A stretch of 64,000 bases of DNA from Limanda limanda (lineage: Eukaryota > Chordata > Actinopteri > Pleuronectiformes > Pleuronectidae): positions 7,485,886-7,549,885 of the forward strand of contig NC_083651.1 in the NCBI RefSeq assembly GCF_963576545.1. Direction: 5' to 3'. A model generated the notes under the pieces. The model saw nothing but the letters and a program-made list of their open reading frames with translations. It was not told the origin of the DNA and did not search any database. Made by a program: the position numbers and the translations under genes. Shown in pieces: positions 14,511 to 27,167 of this stretch. Positions within the stretch are counted from its first letter, which is position 1. The number at the start of each line of letters is the position of its first letter.

Positions 14511-15932
14511 CAGATTTTTTTGGAGTTTCACTTTTTGTTGTCCCTCTTTAAACACAGGCTTTGGGTTTTACCATGATTTGATACCATTGTTAAGAATAAT
14601 ATATTACTAACGTTATAAAAATACAGTGAGCTTAATGATGGGCTCAGTACACTTGTGATATGAACGTTTGTGTTTGTGTGTGTTCATGACAGAGAGACTG
14701 ACTGTGTGTTAAAAATGTGATTTTTTTTCTATGAGTTTGTCACCAGATTGTTTGACATGAATCTCGTTTCCAAAATGCGCTGAACCAGGAAGGTTTATAT
14801 CTGGTTTCCTTCTCGAGCCTTATTTGCATTTGTGATCTCTTGGGTGACACTGTGCTCTTTATTTGCGGTGTGTTTTTACGATGTGTTGCGATATAAAACT
14901 CCTGTCATTGTTTTTAATTGCACAAATTCCCTGTGGTGTGCACATGGATTGAAAATGTTGTCAGAGCTCTATTCATGTTGACAGCAGACGAGACAAAAAC
15001 AACAAGATGACAGTTCAAAGTATCAAATGATCACTCCCCAAAAATTTAATTAAGAAACCCAGACACTCCTACATACCGAATGGAATTTTCTGACACTCAC
15101 CCTCTGTGTGCAGCTGTTTGTTTGTTGATAAAGGCGATCTGTGTGATCCAGCACCACAGACCAACAGCTCCCACTGTGCTCACAAATCCGATTATAGCTG
15201 CAGGAGACCATCGTCACGTTTGACAGCCGAGTAGGACACAGATTATCATGATAACACAATGTAATATTGAGAAGTCATACAATACGAAAGTAAAAGTTAA
15301 AATCCGAAGCACAACATGTTATCAGGAACACGTTTAAACATTTTCAGCTGTGATCAGAAAGATTTAGGACCTGATATGTGAAATGTCTGCAGCAGTAAGG
15401 GAGTCAAACTAACTTTTAAGCCAGTTTTTGTATCACAGTCTGATCACTTACTATCTTTGTTAACTTGGCTTTGACCAAGAGTCTGAGATCAGTTGTATCA
15501 ATCTGCCTTTTTTCTTCCGTTTTAAATCAATGATGTGACACAAAAGGCATCTGCAGTTTTTTTTGTTTTCTTTTAAGGAATCTTATAAAGTGTACGCTCA
15601 CGATTCTTTGCTGCCAAGTTCTTCATTTCTCTCCCTCATCATTCATCCAACATCATCTCCATCCTCCTCTTTCAGCTGATCTCCAGTCGTCAGTAACATT
15701 TCAGTTTTGGTTCTCCCCCCCCCCTAACACGGTCTCTGACATCACGCTGACCTCATCACCTCCTTTATTCCCAAAAGGAGGCAGCCCAAGGAGAAACCCT
15801 TGGGCGGCCATCGAGTCGCAGGGAGCGACGTTGCTTTTGAAAATTGAGTGTTCTGTATTTGTATTTTTACTGAACTAAAAAAAAATCAAATTAAAGTATC
15901 TGTAAATAAGTTTAAAACTGAGACACAAAGTC

Positions 15933-15938
15933 AATAAA
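15933..15938 (+). terminator. man1a2: Distal poly(A) signal
   Basis: AATAAA sits at the end of an A-rich stretch and is followed by a GT-rich element (GAGTGTTTTGCTTGATCG). It is the best candidate for the end of the long man1a2 transcript. Confidence 0.5.
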
Positions 15939-15959
15939 GATGTTATGAAAATTGATCCG

Positions 15960-16845
15960 AGTGTTTTGCTTGATCGTCTGCTGCTTTGAGAAACTCCAGG
16001 TTTCTGAATCTTCATCCAGCGCCACCATCAGGCCCAACGACTAAATGTCTGCAAAACTAATGATAGCATCCGAAGCCTCAGCTTGATGTATTTCTTGATC
16101 ATTAAATTCTGTTTAATAAGAAAGTTTGATTCAGCATCTGCAGATATACTTTTATATTATATATAAACTACATATTCAAGTTTATGAGAGGTGTAAATGA
16201 GCCAAGGAACAAGCAAACGTCTGGATTTGGGATCTGCTCTCTGGGCCTCATGTTATCTCGATGCTAAACTAATGCTGAGCTACCTGCTGTTGTCACCTTG
16301 AGATGCATCTTGCAGCCTTGGACGTAGACGAGTTGCTGGGAACCTGATGTCGGCAAACTTTATCTATTTATCAACAGTTCCACTTCACCACTTCCCTGTC
16401 TTGTGGTCTGATGCCTGTGGTGAGGTGCTCTGGAGTTAAAGTGGAGGAACAGGCTGCTGGTGTTTAAGTGTCTGTAGCTTAACAATACACTCAGTAGCTA
16501 AATAACTCTTTCATGCAGCAGCACAAACCAAAATGAGGAAAGAGTTTCTCATCACTCATGTTAGATTTATGGTTCCAGTAATTGTGAACAAACTGAACTT
16601 GCTGAGCGACTTGCTCAGAGTAATGAGACAGGTTGATCCATCAGAGATGAAAACTACGTGACTTCCTGCTCTGTGTGTTTGTCCTGCCAGGAAATACTGT
16701 ACATGCTTACAAAAAACATGGGCTTGGTGCTTTTATCAATGCTTCATTGTATTGTTTAGTTTTTTATCTCACAAGCAGAGCTATTCAAGGTTCCACCCAT
16801 TTGATGTAGAACCACGCTGGTTGAGTTTGTCTGCCGGTTGAGTTA
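15960..16845. other. Intergenic spacer, nothing recognised
   Basis: Ordinary single-copy-looking sequence between the man1a2 poly(A) site and the first transposon. No open frame of note, no repeat found by eye. Confidence 0.6.
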
Positions 16846-18290
16846 CAGTTTTTTTCGATTGCTTAAACACTAAAATCAAGAGTATTACACAATTATCAAA
16901 ACCTTACACTCAAGGAGCATAACATGAGCCCAGATCTGCACCACTATAAGCACAATGTCAGCTTCACACTTTTTGCAAAACAATACACACAGTGATTTGA
17001 AAAACACTAAACACACTTGTATACAGTAGACACAGAAGTATATGAAGATGTCACTTCCTTGCAATTCCTAAGCATTGACTGTCAAATGACCACCCTATGA
17101 GCCAATTGGTTAAATACAGCCATCAGGTGTGCAAACACATGATTGCTTAATTGTAGACACACCAATCAGGTTTAAGCACTATATAAAAGCAGCAGCTGAG
17201 TTCACCTGACATCAACCAAAAGGGAGCTCGTGCTCAAAAAAGAAGAAGAGTGAGGGTGAGAGGGGGAATCCACGGAGGAGAAGAAGGCTGCGGCATGAGT
17301 ATGTGGAGGGATGTATTGTTCTCTTTAGCACTGTGATGTTGCATACTGCACACGTAACCTTTATAATGTAAATGTCCTGTATACCAGACATATGCTGAAC
17401 TACACAATCTTGTCTTTCACTGTATTTCATAGATTTTGACAGATGGATGCTGGGGAAATCCTGCATGAATTCATATATATAGATGAGGCAGGGTTCAACC
17501 TGACAAAAGCAAGAAGGAGAGGCAGAAATATCATTGGCCACGGGGCTATAATCAGTGTCCCAGGGCAACGGGGGGTAACATCACCCTTTCCGCTGCCATT
17601 ACACAGAATGGGGCCCTCCTCCGTCATGCCAGTAAGGGCCCTTACAACACACCTCACATTCTCACATGTTTGGACCGATTGCACAACATCGTCACAGCAG
17701 TAAACCACAGGCACCAGATGCAATACACTGTCATCTGGGACAATGTGTCATTCCACCACTCTGCTCTGGTCCAGAACTGGTTTCAACACCATCCACAGTT
17801 TACAGCACTATACCTTCTACCATACTCTCCCTTTCTAAACCCAATCAAAGAGTTTTTCTCGGCATGGCGGTGGAAGTTTTACGATCTCCGGCCACAGGCT
17901 CAAGTTCCCCTCATTGAAACCTGAACTGGATACAGAATTTTCTGCTTGTCTGATATTTGCTGAGCTTACAGTGTTATGCACACTCCTGTAGTAGCATTAC
18001 AGTTTTTCTCGATTGCTTAAGCACGATTTTCAAAACAGGGCCCGGTGTTTCAAAACACTAAACACAATTGGCACAACCACACACCCAATCAGAAGAACAC
18101 CTCAGATCCTTTGCAAAATGAAACACTCTTGTAAAAACTATACACTAATTTGTCAAAACCATATTTTGTTACCATATGAATAGTATTATAGTGGTGCAGA
18201 TCTGGGCTCATGTTATGCTCCTTGAGTGTAAGGTTTTGATAATTGTGTAATACTTTTGATTTTAGTGTTAAAGCAACCGAAAAAAAACTG
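16846..18290 (+). mobile_element. Tc1/mariner-superfamily transposon, degenerate
   Basis: Inverted repeats of about 105 bp lie at 16846-16950 and 18186-18290. Both begin CAGTTTTTTTCGATTG-like and are flanked by TA (16844-16845 and 18291-18292), the target duplication of the IS630/Tc1/mariner group. Inside are a TATA box (17182-17187), a basic N-terminal fragment and a broken DDE_3 transposase. The right end overlaps a second element that starts at 18000, so either the second element inserted in the first or the two have recombined. Confidence 0.75.
17443..17924 (+). pseudogene. DDE_3-type transposase remnant
   Basis: The first open segment (17443 to about 17568) gives FIYIDEAGFN, holding the first catalytic Asp. 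The frame then shifts in a G-run near 17568-17575; downstream the original frame is resumed as NITLSAAITQNG and, from 17670, DRLHNIV to VIWDNVSFHHS (second Asp) and LLPYSPFLNPIKEFF. In the family the residue after NPI is the catalytic Glu; here it is Lys (codon AAG), followed by Glu. The helix-turn-helix N-terminus is missing or reduced to a short basic stretch near 17224-17300. The element is therefore not expected to be active. Confidence 0.8.
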
Positions 18291-18707
18291 TAAAACTGGG
18301 ACATGTTTTGTTGTGATTCTCTATGTTGACATGTTGACTGATTTGGGTATATGGAGAGAAATAAATTATATTTTCTTGAGTCTGCAGCATTGGTCTTGTG
18401 TAGTGTTTGGTAAATGTATTGTCTATTTGCACTTTCTCTGTGTACTTCACTTGCAAGAGTCTAATCACTGAGAACTGGAATTGCTAAAAGTGTTTTAGGT
18501 TAGCAAGTCATGTGAAGCGTGTGTGTTTCATATGGTAACAAAATATGGTTTTGATAAACTAGTGTATAGTTTTTACAAGAGTGTTTCATTTTGCAAAGGA
18601 TCTGAGGTGTTCTGCTGATTGGGTGTGTGGTTGTGCTCATTGTGTGTAGTGTTTTGAAACACCGGGCCCTGTTTTGAAAATCGTGCTTAAGCAATCGAGA
18701 AAAACTG
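18000..18707. mobile_element. Second TA-flanked element with 181-bp inverted arms
   Basis: Arms at 18000-18180 and 18527-18707 are almost perfect inverted repeats of equal length. Outer ends start CAGTTTTTCTCGATTGC and are flanked by TA (17998-17999, 18708-18709). The terminal bases resemble those of the element at 16846, so both belong to one superfamily. The interior contains the right arm of the first element plus about 230 bp of unique AT-rich sequence and no coding capacity. This is a MITE-like or composite structure. Confidence 0.75.
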
Positions 18708-19510
18708 TAAAGTGCTTTCAACCTAAAGGGATAGTTCACAGAAAAACGACTCACCACTATGCCGCTGGGGGGGAGTGTTTGAGTCCACAGAACCCTGCTG
18801 GAGTTTCAGGGGCAAACAGTGTTGCAGCCAAATCCAATTCTATTGACTTCAATACTATTAAATGAACTGAATTGAAGTAATTGAAACAGCATCATTTACA
18901 GGTAATCCTCCTCACATGTTCGTGTGGAGGGCAGAGGACTTATAGGATAAAATCATATTGTAAATGACGCTGTTTCGAGTTGAATTTGAATGTCTTGGCT
19001 TGCGGACACTTGGAGAAGCAGTATGGAGGCATGTTGTGGTTTTTTTTTCGATTGTTTTTACACGTTTAAAGAATTGCATCATTGTTAACCCCTAAAAACC
19101 CATAAAATGTGTTTTATGACACAAAAGTTTTTTTATTGAATTACTTTTTCTGTGGAACTCACAGCAACCTGCTCTGTGACTGATTGATATTAATATAGCT
19201 GTGCTGACTTCCCTGTGGTTGACAAGCAGTGTTGATATATGAGAAGGTCTTGTCACTTCAGTGATGGGTGTTGTCTTCATATTGTTTTTCACTTTGGCTC
19301 AACTCCTGTTATTTTTATCACCTGTTTAAAATAAGTTTTTTTTGCTGCTGGAAAAGTCTACACTGATTCAGTTCCATTTAAAAACTGACAGCGCCCATGT
19401 GGCAAACATTATTATTCTAAGACACCCGGAGTAAGACTCACATCAAATATTTAGATTGATCAAGATCCAGTATCATTCAGCAGCCTGAGACGCCAACACA
19501 CACCCAAGTC

Positions 19511-19641
<131 letters not shown>

Positions 19642-21189
19642 TGTGAGGAGAGAGGTAAAGAGGAACTGAACTTTTATGTGAGACAAAGATGTTCTGTGTG
19701 TCACTGTGAGAGAATGTGAACAAGTGCCTTTCTTTGAAGGGTGAACGGGAAAGTGGTCAACAAGCATGTCCGGATTTCAATATCTGAAGTCATTGTGAAA
19801 GCACTAAGTATTGATCACTAACCCCTATGTTCGTCTTGGGAGGCGCCGCAGCTTCAGTTTTGATCTGTGTCTTTACAACCTGAACTTTCTCTGCTGCTGC
19901 TGCTGCTGCAGCTGCAAAGGAAACTTTTGAATTCTTAAACTCACCAACAAACCATAACATGTAAACCTAGATCCTCTTCTCCCCCAGAACCACATCTAAT
20001 AGATGAATTCAGGTTTGTTCTTCAGGATGCACACAGATGTGGGTTCAGGTTGCTGCACAATCGAATGTTCTCCATGTGCCACCGCTGTGAGCAGTTATTA
20101 AAGGCACACACTGCTCTGTTTGAAAAGTCTCACTCTACACACATTAACTTCACACTGTAAGAAATTAAAATGAGGAAATAAATCCTTCATTACATTTGAT
20201 GGACTGTCTGATACAATATAACATTTGTTGGAACTTTTTCAGCTTTCCGCTCCGACCACTTTAGGTGAACGTGTAAATGGTTACTGCTCCTGTCCTGTTG
20301 AGGGAGGTGTGGCTGCTTCACCAAAAACACTGGGAAATTTCACTCTCAAACCAGTTTGGCAGATAATCATAATGGTATTTCCTCTTGTAAATGGTTTCTT
20401 TGTGGTTTCATTAGCAAAATTTGGGCCGTGCCATGGTGCTGAACATGGAACATGTTTTTGTGGTGATGCACTTGTTCTTTTTTTACAGACATGTTTGCAA
20501 TCATTGTCATCACGCCCCTGTCATTTCAAGGCTGTGTGTACGCAGGCGGGAGGATTTTCAAAGGTTTCACTCTACCAAGCAGCTTTTTATAAAACCGCAT
20601 TATTGTATTTGGCCTCACGGTGAACAGACTGAGCGTGTTTAGAGAACGAGGGAAGAGAGGAAACGTGAGAAAAACTGAGGTCGGGGATAATCCTGGAATT
20701 AGTTTACATGAAGAGAGAAAAAATCAGGCCCTTTGAAAAGTGAAAGATGAGTCCCAACTCTCCCAAATATACAACTTGGATGTGTTGGGTTTTATTTAGC
20801 CGTGGGGTTTCTGCACTTTCTCTTCAGCCTCTAACCATGAGCTCTTGCGACATTCTTCCAAAACACAACAAAGGAAGATGGCTGGCATCTAATCAGTCCT
20901 CGCTGCCGCATGAGCACTGCCTGGCAAAGTGGAAACTCAACTCCGAAACGAGTCCTGCCTCTCAGAAATGAGGTCAAATTGGGTTCAAATCTTTGTGTTC
21001 AAGAAGTTACATCTGTCATCTCCCATGTTTTGAAAGTCGTCTGTAGTGCAGGAGCATTAACTGATTGGAAATATTTACAATGCTTAAACTTTCTATTGTA
21101 TTAAAAAACTTCAGAAACATGTACTTGCACAAACATGGGGGTGAGAAGACCTAAAATGACAGAAAACACCATTTCATGTACTTTTTTAA

Positions 21190-21275
21190 ATTTGGCTAAT
21201 ATCCCATCAGCTAACATGGAGGAGGCATATGAGTATATGACCTATATTGCAGACAGCCACCAGGGGAAAAGTGGA
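21190..21275 (+). repeat. Dispersed repeat R1 fragment
   Basis: 'AACATGGAGGAGGCATATG' and 'CAGCCACCAGGGG' match the pieces flanking the LTR at 42440-43016 and serve there as an intact comparison copy. Confidence 0.6.
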
Positions 21276-22396
21276 ACAAATATTCAAAATGTATGTTTTT
21301 GTTTCATTTCACAGATTTCAGAGGCTGTTTTCTCAAACTGAAGTTTCTCTCCACTTCAGTTTCACTCACTTACACCGGACCGGACTGTCTACATCCTGAA
21401 AATGTTCACAAAGGGGTTTGTCCATAACTAATTTACAGTCTGACTCAAAAACCATTTCACCAGGTGAAAATCTACTGTTGTGGCCATCAACTATATTTTC
21501 TGATTTATGGAGAAATAGAAATAGATGCTGAAGATTCCCTCTTTAAAGAAATTTTATAAAACAGATATTTTAAACCGGCTTTAGTCACTGGTCCAATTTC
21601 TGTTCGGGAAATAGTGTATATTTTTATTAGATAATGCTGTATTTACATATTTAAACACATATTATTAGAAAATTGGCAATACCAAAAATATTTCTCTCAA
21701 TGCAAGGAATCAAGTGGAGGAGTTTTATGGTGTTATCTATTAATACAAAGTTTTACCCTGTTTTATTCACCTTAAAAAGGAAATACATATATTAGTGAAA
21801 ATGGTCAAAGATCTAATGCAGAATTTACATTTCCTCAGTGAAACTTTTAAATTGATTCCTCGAGCGAGACTGAAAGTTTGGAGCTTTCTCAGACGGTTTG
21901 TGAACATCGCCTGCAGATCTCTTCTTTCCCACAGTTGAGTCAGCGGCAACTTCTTTTTATTCTTTCATGCACATAATAATGATTAACATAATAATCAGGA
22001 AGTGATTCTGCAGGACGACATTAATCACTGTCACAGAGAAGACGCAGGGGAAACTCTTGTCATGTAATAATGTGCATATTAAAGAGAGTGTATGTGTGTG
22101 CGTTTGTGTGTGTGTGTCCGATAATAACTATGACGTCAGGAGAAGAGCAGGTTTTTAAATGTCCGACTGACTCATTCTGAAGAGATTAGCAAGCTCTCTC
22201 CTTAACAGCCTTTAATGGAACTGTGGTGTGTGTCTGTCTGTTTGCTTACATGGGGACAATGTGTCCGTCCAGGTTCGTGCTAATGTGCATCTCATTGTGT
22301 GTTTAATGTGTTAATGGCCAGTGTTGCTTACTCATCCGAGGCCTGGACGCACTGAGTCACTCTTCAGATGGCAGAGCTGCAGCTGCAAAGCACGGC

Positions 22397-22398
<2 letters not shown>

Positions 22399-22430
<32 letters not shown>
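22399..22430 (+). repeat. (AC)n microsatellite
   Basis: Sixteen AC units without interruption. Confidence 0.9.
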
Positions 22431-22434
<4 letters not shown>

Positions 22435-23026
22435 GCAAACACACACAGACTTCAGGTCAACCAACCTCACAAACTCGCTGACTTCCATCTCTTATCAAGA
22501 TCTCTGTGATAACATTCTGTCGTCTCCTCAGAGATTCTTCACTCAGATGTCGGAGGAATGTATTTCCTACACATAGATGATTTCAATCTGTCAGACAATG
22601 AATTTGGTTTAAAGATCTAAAATCACTCCTAGTGAACTGGTTCTCATGTAGACAGAAAAAACAAAGCCGGAGCTCTGACTGCGTCATCCCACTGAAATGA
22701 AACACAACTGAGTTTCCTGCTGAAATCCTGATTAGGTTTTAACTCTGTTTTTATGTGAGGTGGATAGCTCAATTTCTACTGTGACTTAATTTGCCTTTTC
22801 CTTTGCATCTTCCTCCTGTGTGTTCAAATCTCTACTGTTTTAATCTTTGATGAGAAAGTAAAACGTGGCTATTCTGTTAAATTTCCCTTTAAAATCTCAC
22901 ATGAGTGAGAATATGACAAACACACAAAGAGAGAGGAAGGGGATCCCCTCTCGTTTATGGTTTCTGCTACTGACACACTGACACGGAGATGATGTACAAC
23001 CCCACTCCCCGAGGGGCTCTCCTCAC

Positions 23027-23076
<50 letters not shown>
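23027..23076 (+). repeat. (CA)n microsatellite
   Basis: Two CA runs separated by a single extra A. Confidence 0.9.
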
Positions 23077-24036
23077 AATACAACTGTACTGCTGAGGCTC
23101 ACTGGTTCGTTTCCGTGCTGCAGAGAAAAGGAGAAGGTTTGTTTGTGCGAAACTGCATATTTAGCTTCTTCCTGACGTGTGTTTCCTGCAGCCACGTGTG
23201 TCTTCATGTTTCGGTGGAAACAGGAGTGTGATCACTGCAGGAAAAGATGATGTTAAACTTTCTTTTCTCAGCAATAAATACACATGTTTAGATTTTTTTT
23301 TTCTAAAGTGGTCTTTCTATGACTTATCTTTACATGAATGATCATAGAGTTCAATAATTGTTCCACTGAAGAAGGTACTTTTAACATTTTAATGTGTGTG
23401 GTCTGCATTAAACTGACAACAATTATTAGCTTGAAGATTGGCCTCCTTTTTCCTGATTGATATTTGTATTTATATATTTCGGATGTTTCTTTGTATGTTT
23501 GTATTTGTATGTTCTCAATTAAATAGGACAATTATAAACTACAGATGTGGTTGGAGGGAGTCCTATGACAAAACACATGTTGTGATATGATGTAATGTTA
23601 TAATGGATTTATACGCTCTGCTAAAAATAATGGTGCCTGTGTTTGGTGTTAAACCAACGAGTAAATACATTTCACACCATTTATGTATCTCACATTTTTC
23701 ACAACCATGGATCTTGCTTTCATTCCTCTCTCTCTGTCTCTCTGTTTGTGTATACCTGGGTTTTACGTTCCAGTGAATCATTACACTTGCATCCTTCTTG
23801 TAGTTTCTTTGCATCATTCACAGCGACACACCTCTGAAGTGAGGGGAAGAAAACGTTCGATTCCAGAGTGTGTCACTGGGGGGGGGGGTTCTGCTAAGCT
23901 GCTGTTCTCTGCGTCACTGTGGGTGATGACTATGTGTGTGTGGGGGGGGACAGAAAGACAAGGGAGGACTTTTTTCTATGTGTTCTAATGAAATGCACAG
24001 TATTCTTCATATTAAAAGTCTCTCTGATGTGTCACT

Positions 24037-24450
24037 AGGGTTGCCAAATTCCGGGAATATTCAAAGTTGGAAACTTTCTATGGGAATTAATGGGAATATA
24101 CGGGAATTAACGGGAATAAACGGGAATATACGGGAATTAACGGGAATAAACTGGAAATGTTGTGGGTAATTTATACTAACTGTATTTACCTTGTCTTATA
24201 CAGACATAAATATAAACATTTTGTTGTGTCATATGCTGATTTGAGCCCTGAGGAAACTTTGGCACTTGACTATATGCTTCTGCATTGTCGTGTCATTCTT
24301 AACATAAGTCTTTGCACAGTATTTGCAAATGTACACAGCCTTTCCTTCTACATTGGATGGGGTGAAATGTCTCCACACATGAGATAGTGCACGTGGCATT
24401 GTTCTGTAGAATAAGATGAGAAAAAAGTTTGTAAAAAAACACTGATGCAA
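24037..24450 (-). mobile_element. hAT-type remnant with BED zinc finger, copy 1
   Basis: The left edge begins TAGGGTTGCCAAATTCCGGG, a hAT-like terminus, followed by tandem GGGAATTAACGGGAATA units (24088-24148). On the minus strand 24229-24450 encodes SHVWRHFTPSNVEGKAVY, then CKYC and later TMQKHIVKC. The aromatic HVW..F, C-x2-C and H-x4-C pattern is that of a BED zinc finger from a hAT transposase. No dimerisation or catalytic region is present. Right terminus not found. It is a truncated or internally deleted copy. Confidence 0.7.
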
Positions 24451-24689
24451 TGCCAGAGATATAAATAGTTAGCCAACCAATTGGAATTGTCTGTAAACAT
24501 ATTTTACAATTGATGGATAAATGAATGGAAATAGGCTAGATGAACAGATGAACAATCCTCAATCAGCATACTAATATATTTTCCCCAGTAATATCATCGA
24601 AACTTACCTGACTAGTCCTGCACACTACAGCAGGCCTCAAAAAAGCAACATAAACTTTAAATAATGATGAACGACATGAAGCCGAATTA

Positions 24690-25290
24690 TCTTGATCGCC
24701 TACCGGAGGTCATAAATCCTGCCTACTCCATGTTAGTGGATGGGACCAAGCTATAAAGTCAGAGAACACATGCAATTAATTTTTTCTCTGTGATTTAAGG
24801 TGGTTCTCATGACACTGATGTGTTTGAGGGTTAATGTTTCTGATAAGTTCAGTTTTGGTTGTTTTATGCTACAAGAATGAGGTGAAACATCAGATTAACA
24901 GATGAGACTAACACCTTGATACCACTTCCCCCCCATGACTCCAGTCAGACTCAGGCTCTAAATGATGTCACCAACACAAGATGGCAGCATTCGTATCCAG
25001 TATATCTGGGCTTTGCTTTTGTAAAACAGGACATGGTGGAGACACATCTTATATATATATATATATTTTAGATATGTATATTTGATTTCTATTGACATTT
25101 TTTTGTATTCCTTTTTTATCCTATTTTTTTTTGTCTGCTTTTAATAGTCTGAGCATTGCCATAGGAGAGCCTGTGACCCAAGCATTCCATTGCAAGCGAC
25201 TGCTTAATGTTATCGTTGTGTACATGACAATAAACTCTTGAATCTTGAATCTTGAATCTTTCTTTACAGTCTATGGCTTTAATAAATATA
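24690..25290 (+). repeat. Dispersed repeat R1 copy, interrupted
   Basis: Contains 'GGTCATAAATCCTGCC' and 'CTCCATGTTAGTGGATGGGAC' and then 'GGTGGTTCTCATGACACTGA', in the same order as at 58408-58480. The end phrase 'TTTACAGTCTATGG' is displaced to 25264 by the LINE tail at 25048-25262. Confidence 0.6.
25048..25262 (+). mobile_element. 5'-truncated LINE-like 3' tail
   Basis: The segment ends in an AATAAA motif followed by CTTGAATCTTGAATC repeats, the short tandem tail typical of CR1/L2-like fish retrotransposons. It splits an R1 repeat. No coding part remains. Confidence 0.55.
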
Positions 25291-25402
25291 TGTGATCCCT
25301 TGAATCTGATCCATTTACAGATGAAAACTAAATTATGAATGTATGATTTAGTTTCTGTTTCCAAATAGCCTCAAACAAAGTAGATGTGGCTGCTATGATG
25401 AC

Positions 25403-26380
<978 letters not shown>

Positions 26381-26528
26381 CATTATTTTTATTGTGAGCA
26401 TGTTTTATATTACGATTGATTATGAATATAATGATATGTATTATTATTGTTATTATGATATCAGTTGACAGACAAACCCAATCCTCAACATCGGTCCGTC
26501 TGCATTGGAAACGCAACAGGCCCGTCGA

Positions 26529-26557
26529 CCAATCAGAGGCGTCGCTCGGCGCATTGG
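26529..26557 (+). promoter_or_regulatory. tent5c: Inverted pair of CCAAT boxes, tent5c
   Basis: CCAATCAG at 26529-26536 and an inverted CCAAT (ATTGG) at 26553-26557 lie about 65-90 bp upstream of the TATA box, in a local CpG-rich island. Both are good NF-Y sites by consensus. Confidence 0.6.
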
Positions 26558-26620
26558 TATCCGAGGGACTGTGTTTCGTCCCGGCGGAGCAGCTGGTGTG
26601 AGTGGGTCGTGCTGCGGCTG

Positions 26621-26627
26621 TATAAAG
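26621..26627 (+). promoter_or_regulatory. tent5c: tent5c TATA box
   Basis: TATAAAG lies in GC-rich sequence and predicts initiation near 26650. A non-coding exon with a consensus donor follows, supporting its role as the core promoter. Confidence 0.65.
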
Positions 26628-26649
26628 CAGGTGTGTGCGTGGCGCTGCG

Positions 26650-26765
26650 GACACTGACTCCTCCGCGGTGTGTGTGTCTGTGTGTGTCAGCGCGTTTCCT
26701 CTGGATCATGAGTCTGAACGAACTTTATTTCTTCTCTTCTGGATTCTGAAGACTTTCAACAAAAC
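26650..26765 (+). other. tent5c: tent5c non-coding exon 1
   Basis: The exon runs from the predicted start site to a donor GTACGT at 26766. It would splice to the acceptor CTCCTGTTAG ending at 28729. A non-coding first exon followed by a single coding exon matches the remembered mammalian TENT5C gene. The start is approximate. Confidence 0.6.
26708..26749 (+). CDS. Upstream ORF in tent5c leader (13 aa)
   Basis: ATG with A at -3 opens MSLNELYFFSSGF and stops at TGA, wholly within exon 1, ending 16 bases before the donor. It would precede the main start by about 80 bases in the spliced mRNA and could damp translation. Whether it is conserved or used is unknown. Confidence 0.45.
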   Translation: MSLNELYFFSSGF

Positions 26766-27167
26766 GTACGTATCGACTCCATCCTCCATGTGGCTGCTTC
26801 TGTTGCGCTGACTGCGCTGTTAGCATGGAAACACTACGCTACGACCAAGTTTTACGTAAACCAAGGAGCGATGCGGGTGGATTGTTTCACCGCAACAGTG
26901 AGATCCTTTGATCCTGCGGGGTGACTCTTTGAAGTCTGTTTCCCGGGGTCGCAGACTTCAAAGCGCAGTGCGGTGCTCGCCACGCAGTTTTGCGGGAGCA
27001 CTGATGAATCAGCTGGAGCAGGTCGCGGGGGGGGGCGGGGGGTTGGTGAATTGCGTGTCGGTGCGTTTTAACGTTGTCCACGTGGGTCGGTTTCTAGAAT
27101 AAAAACGCCACGCTCGTGCACATCCGCTGCTTCTGGAAGCCCCACGCGCTCCCCTCTGGGATCCGGT

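Larger units (their letters stand above)
12602..15955 (+). other. man1a2: Probable man1a2 3'UTR
   Basis: No coding signal follows the stop. Two canonical AATAAA signals, at 13164 and 15933, would give 3'UTRs of about 0.6 or 3.3 kb. The longer form would include a (GT)n at 13669 and an inverted dispersed repeat near 14268-14510. A long 3'UTR is usual for this gene, but transcript data would be needed to set the end. Confidence 0.5.

Noticed and set aside
20225..20623. 132-codon frame with several cysteines
   Set aside because: No recognisable family, no codon bias unlike the surroundings, and no supporting promoter or splice pattern.
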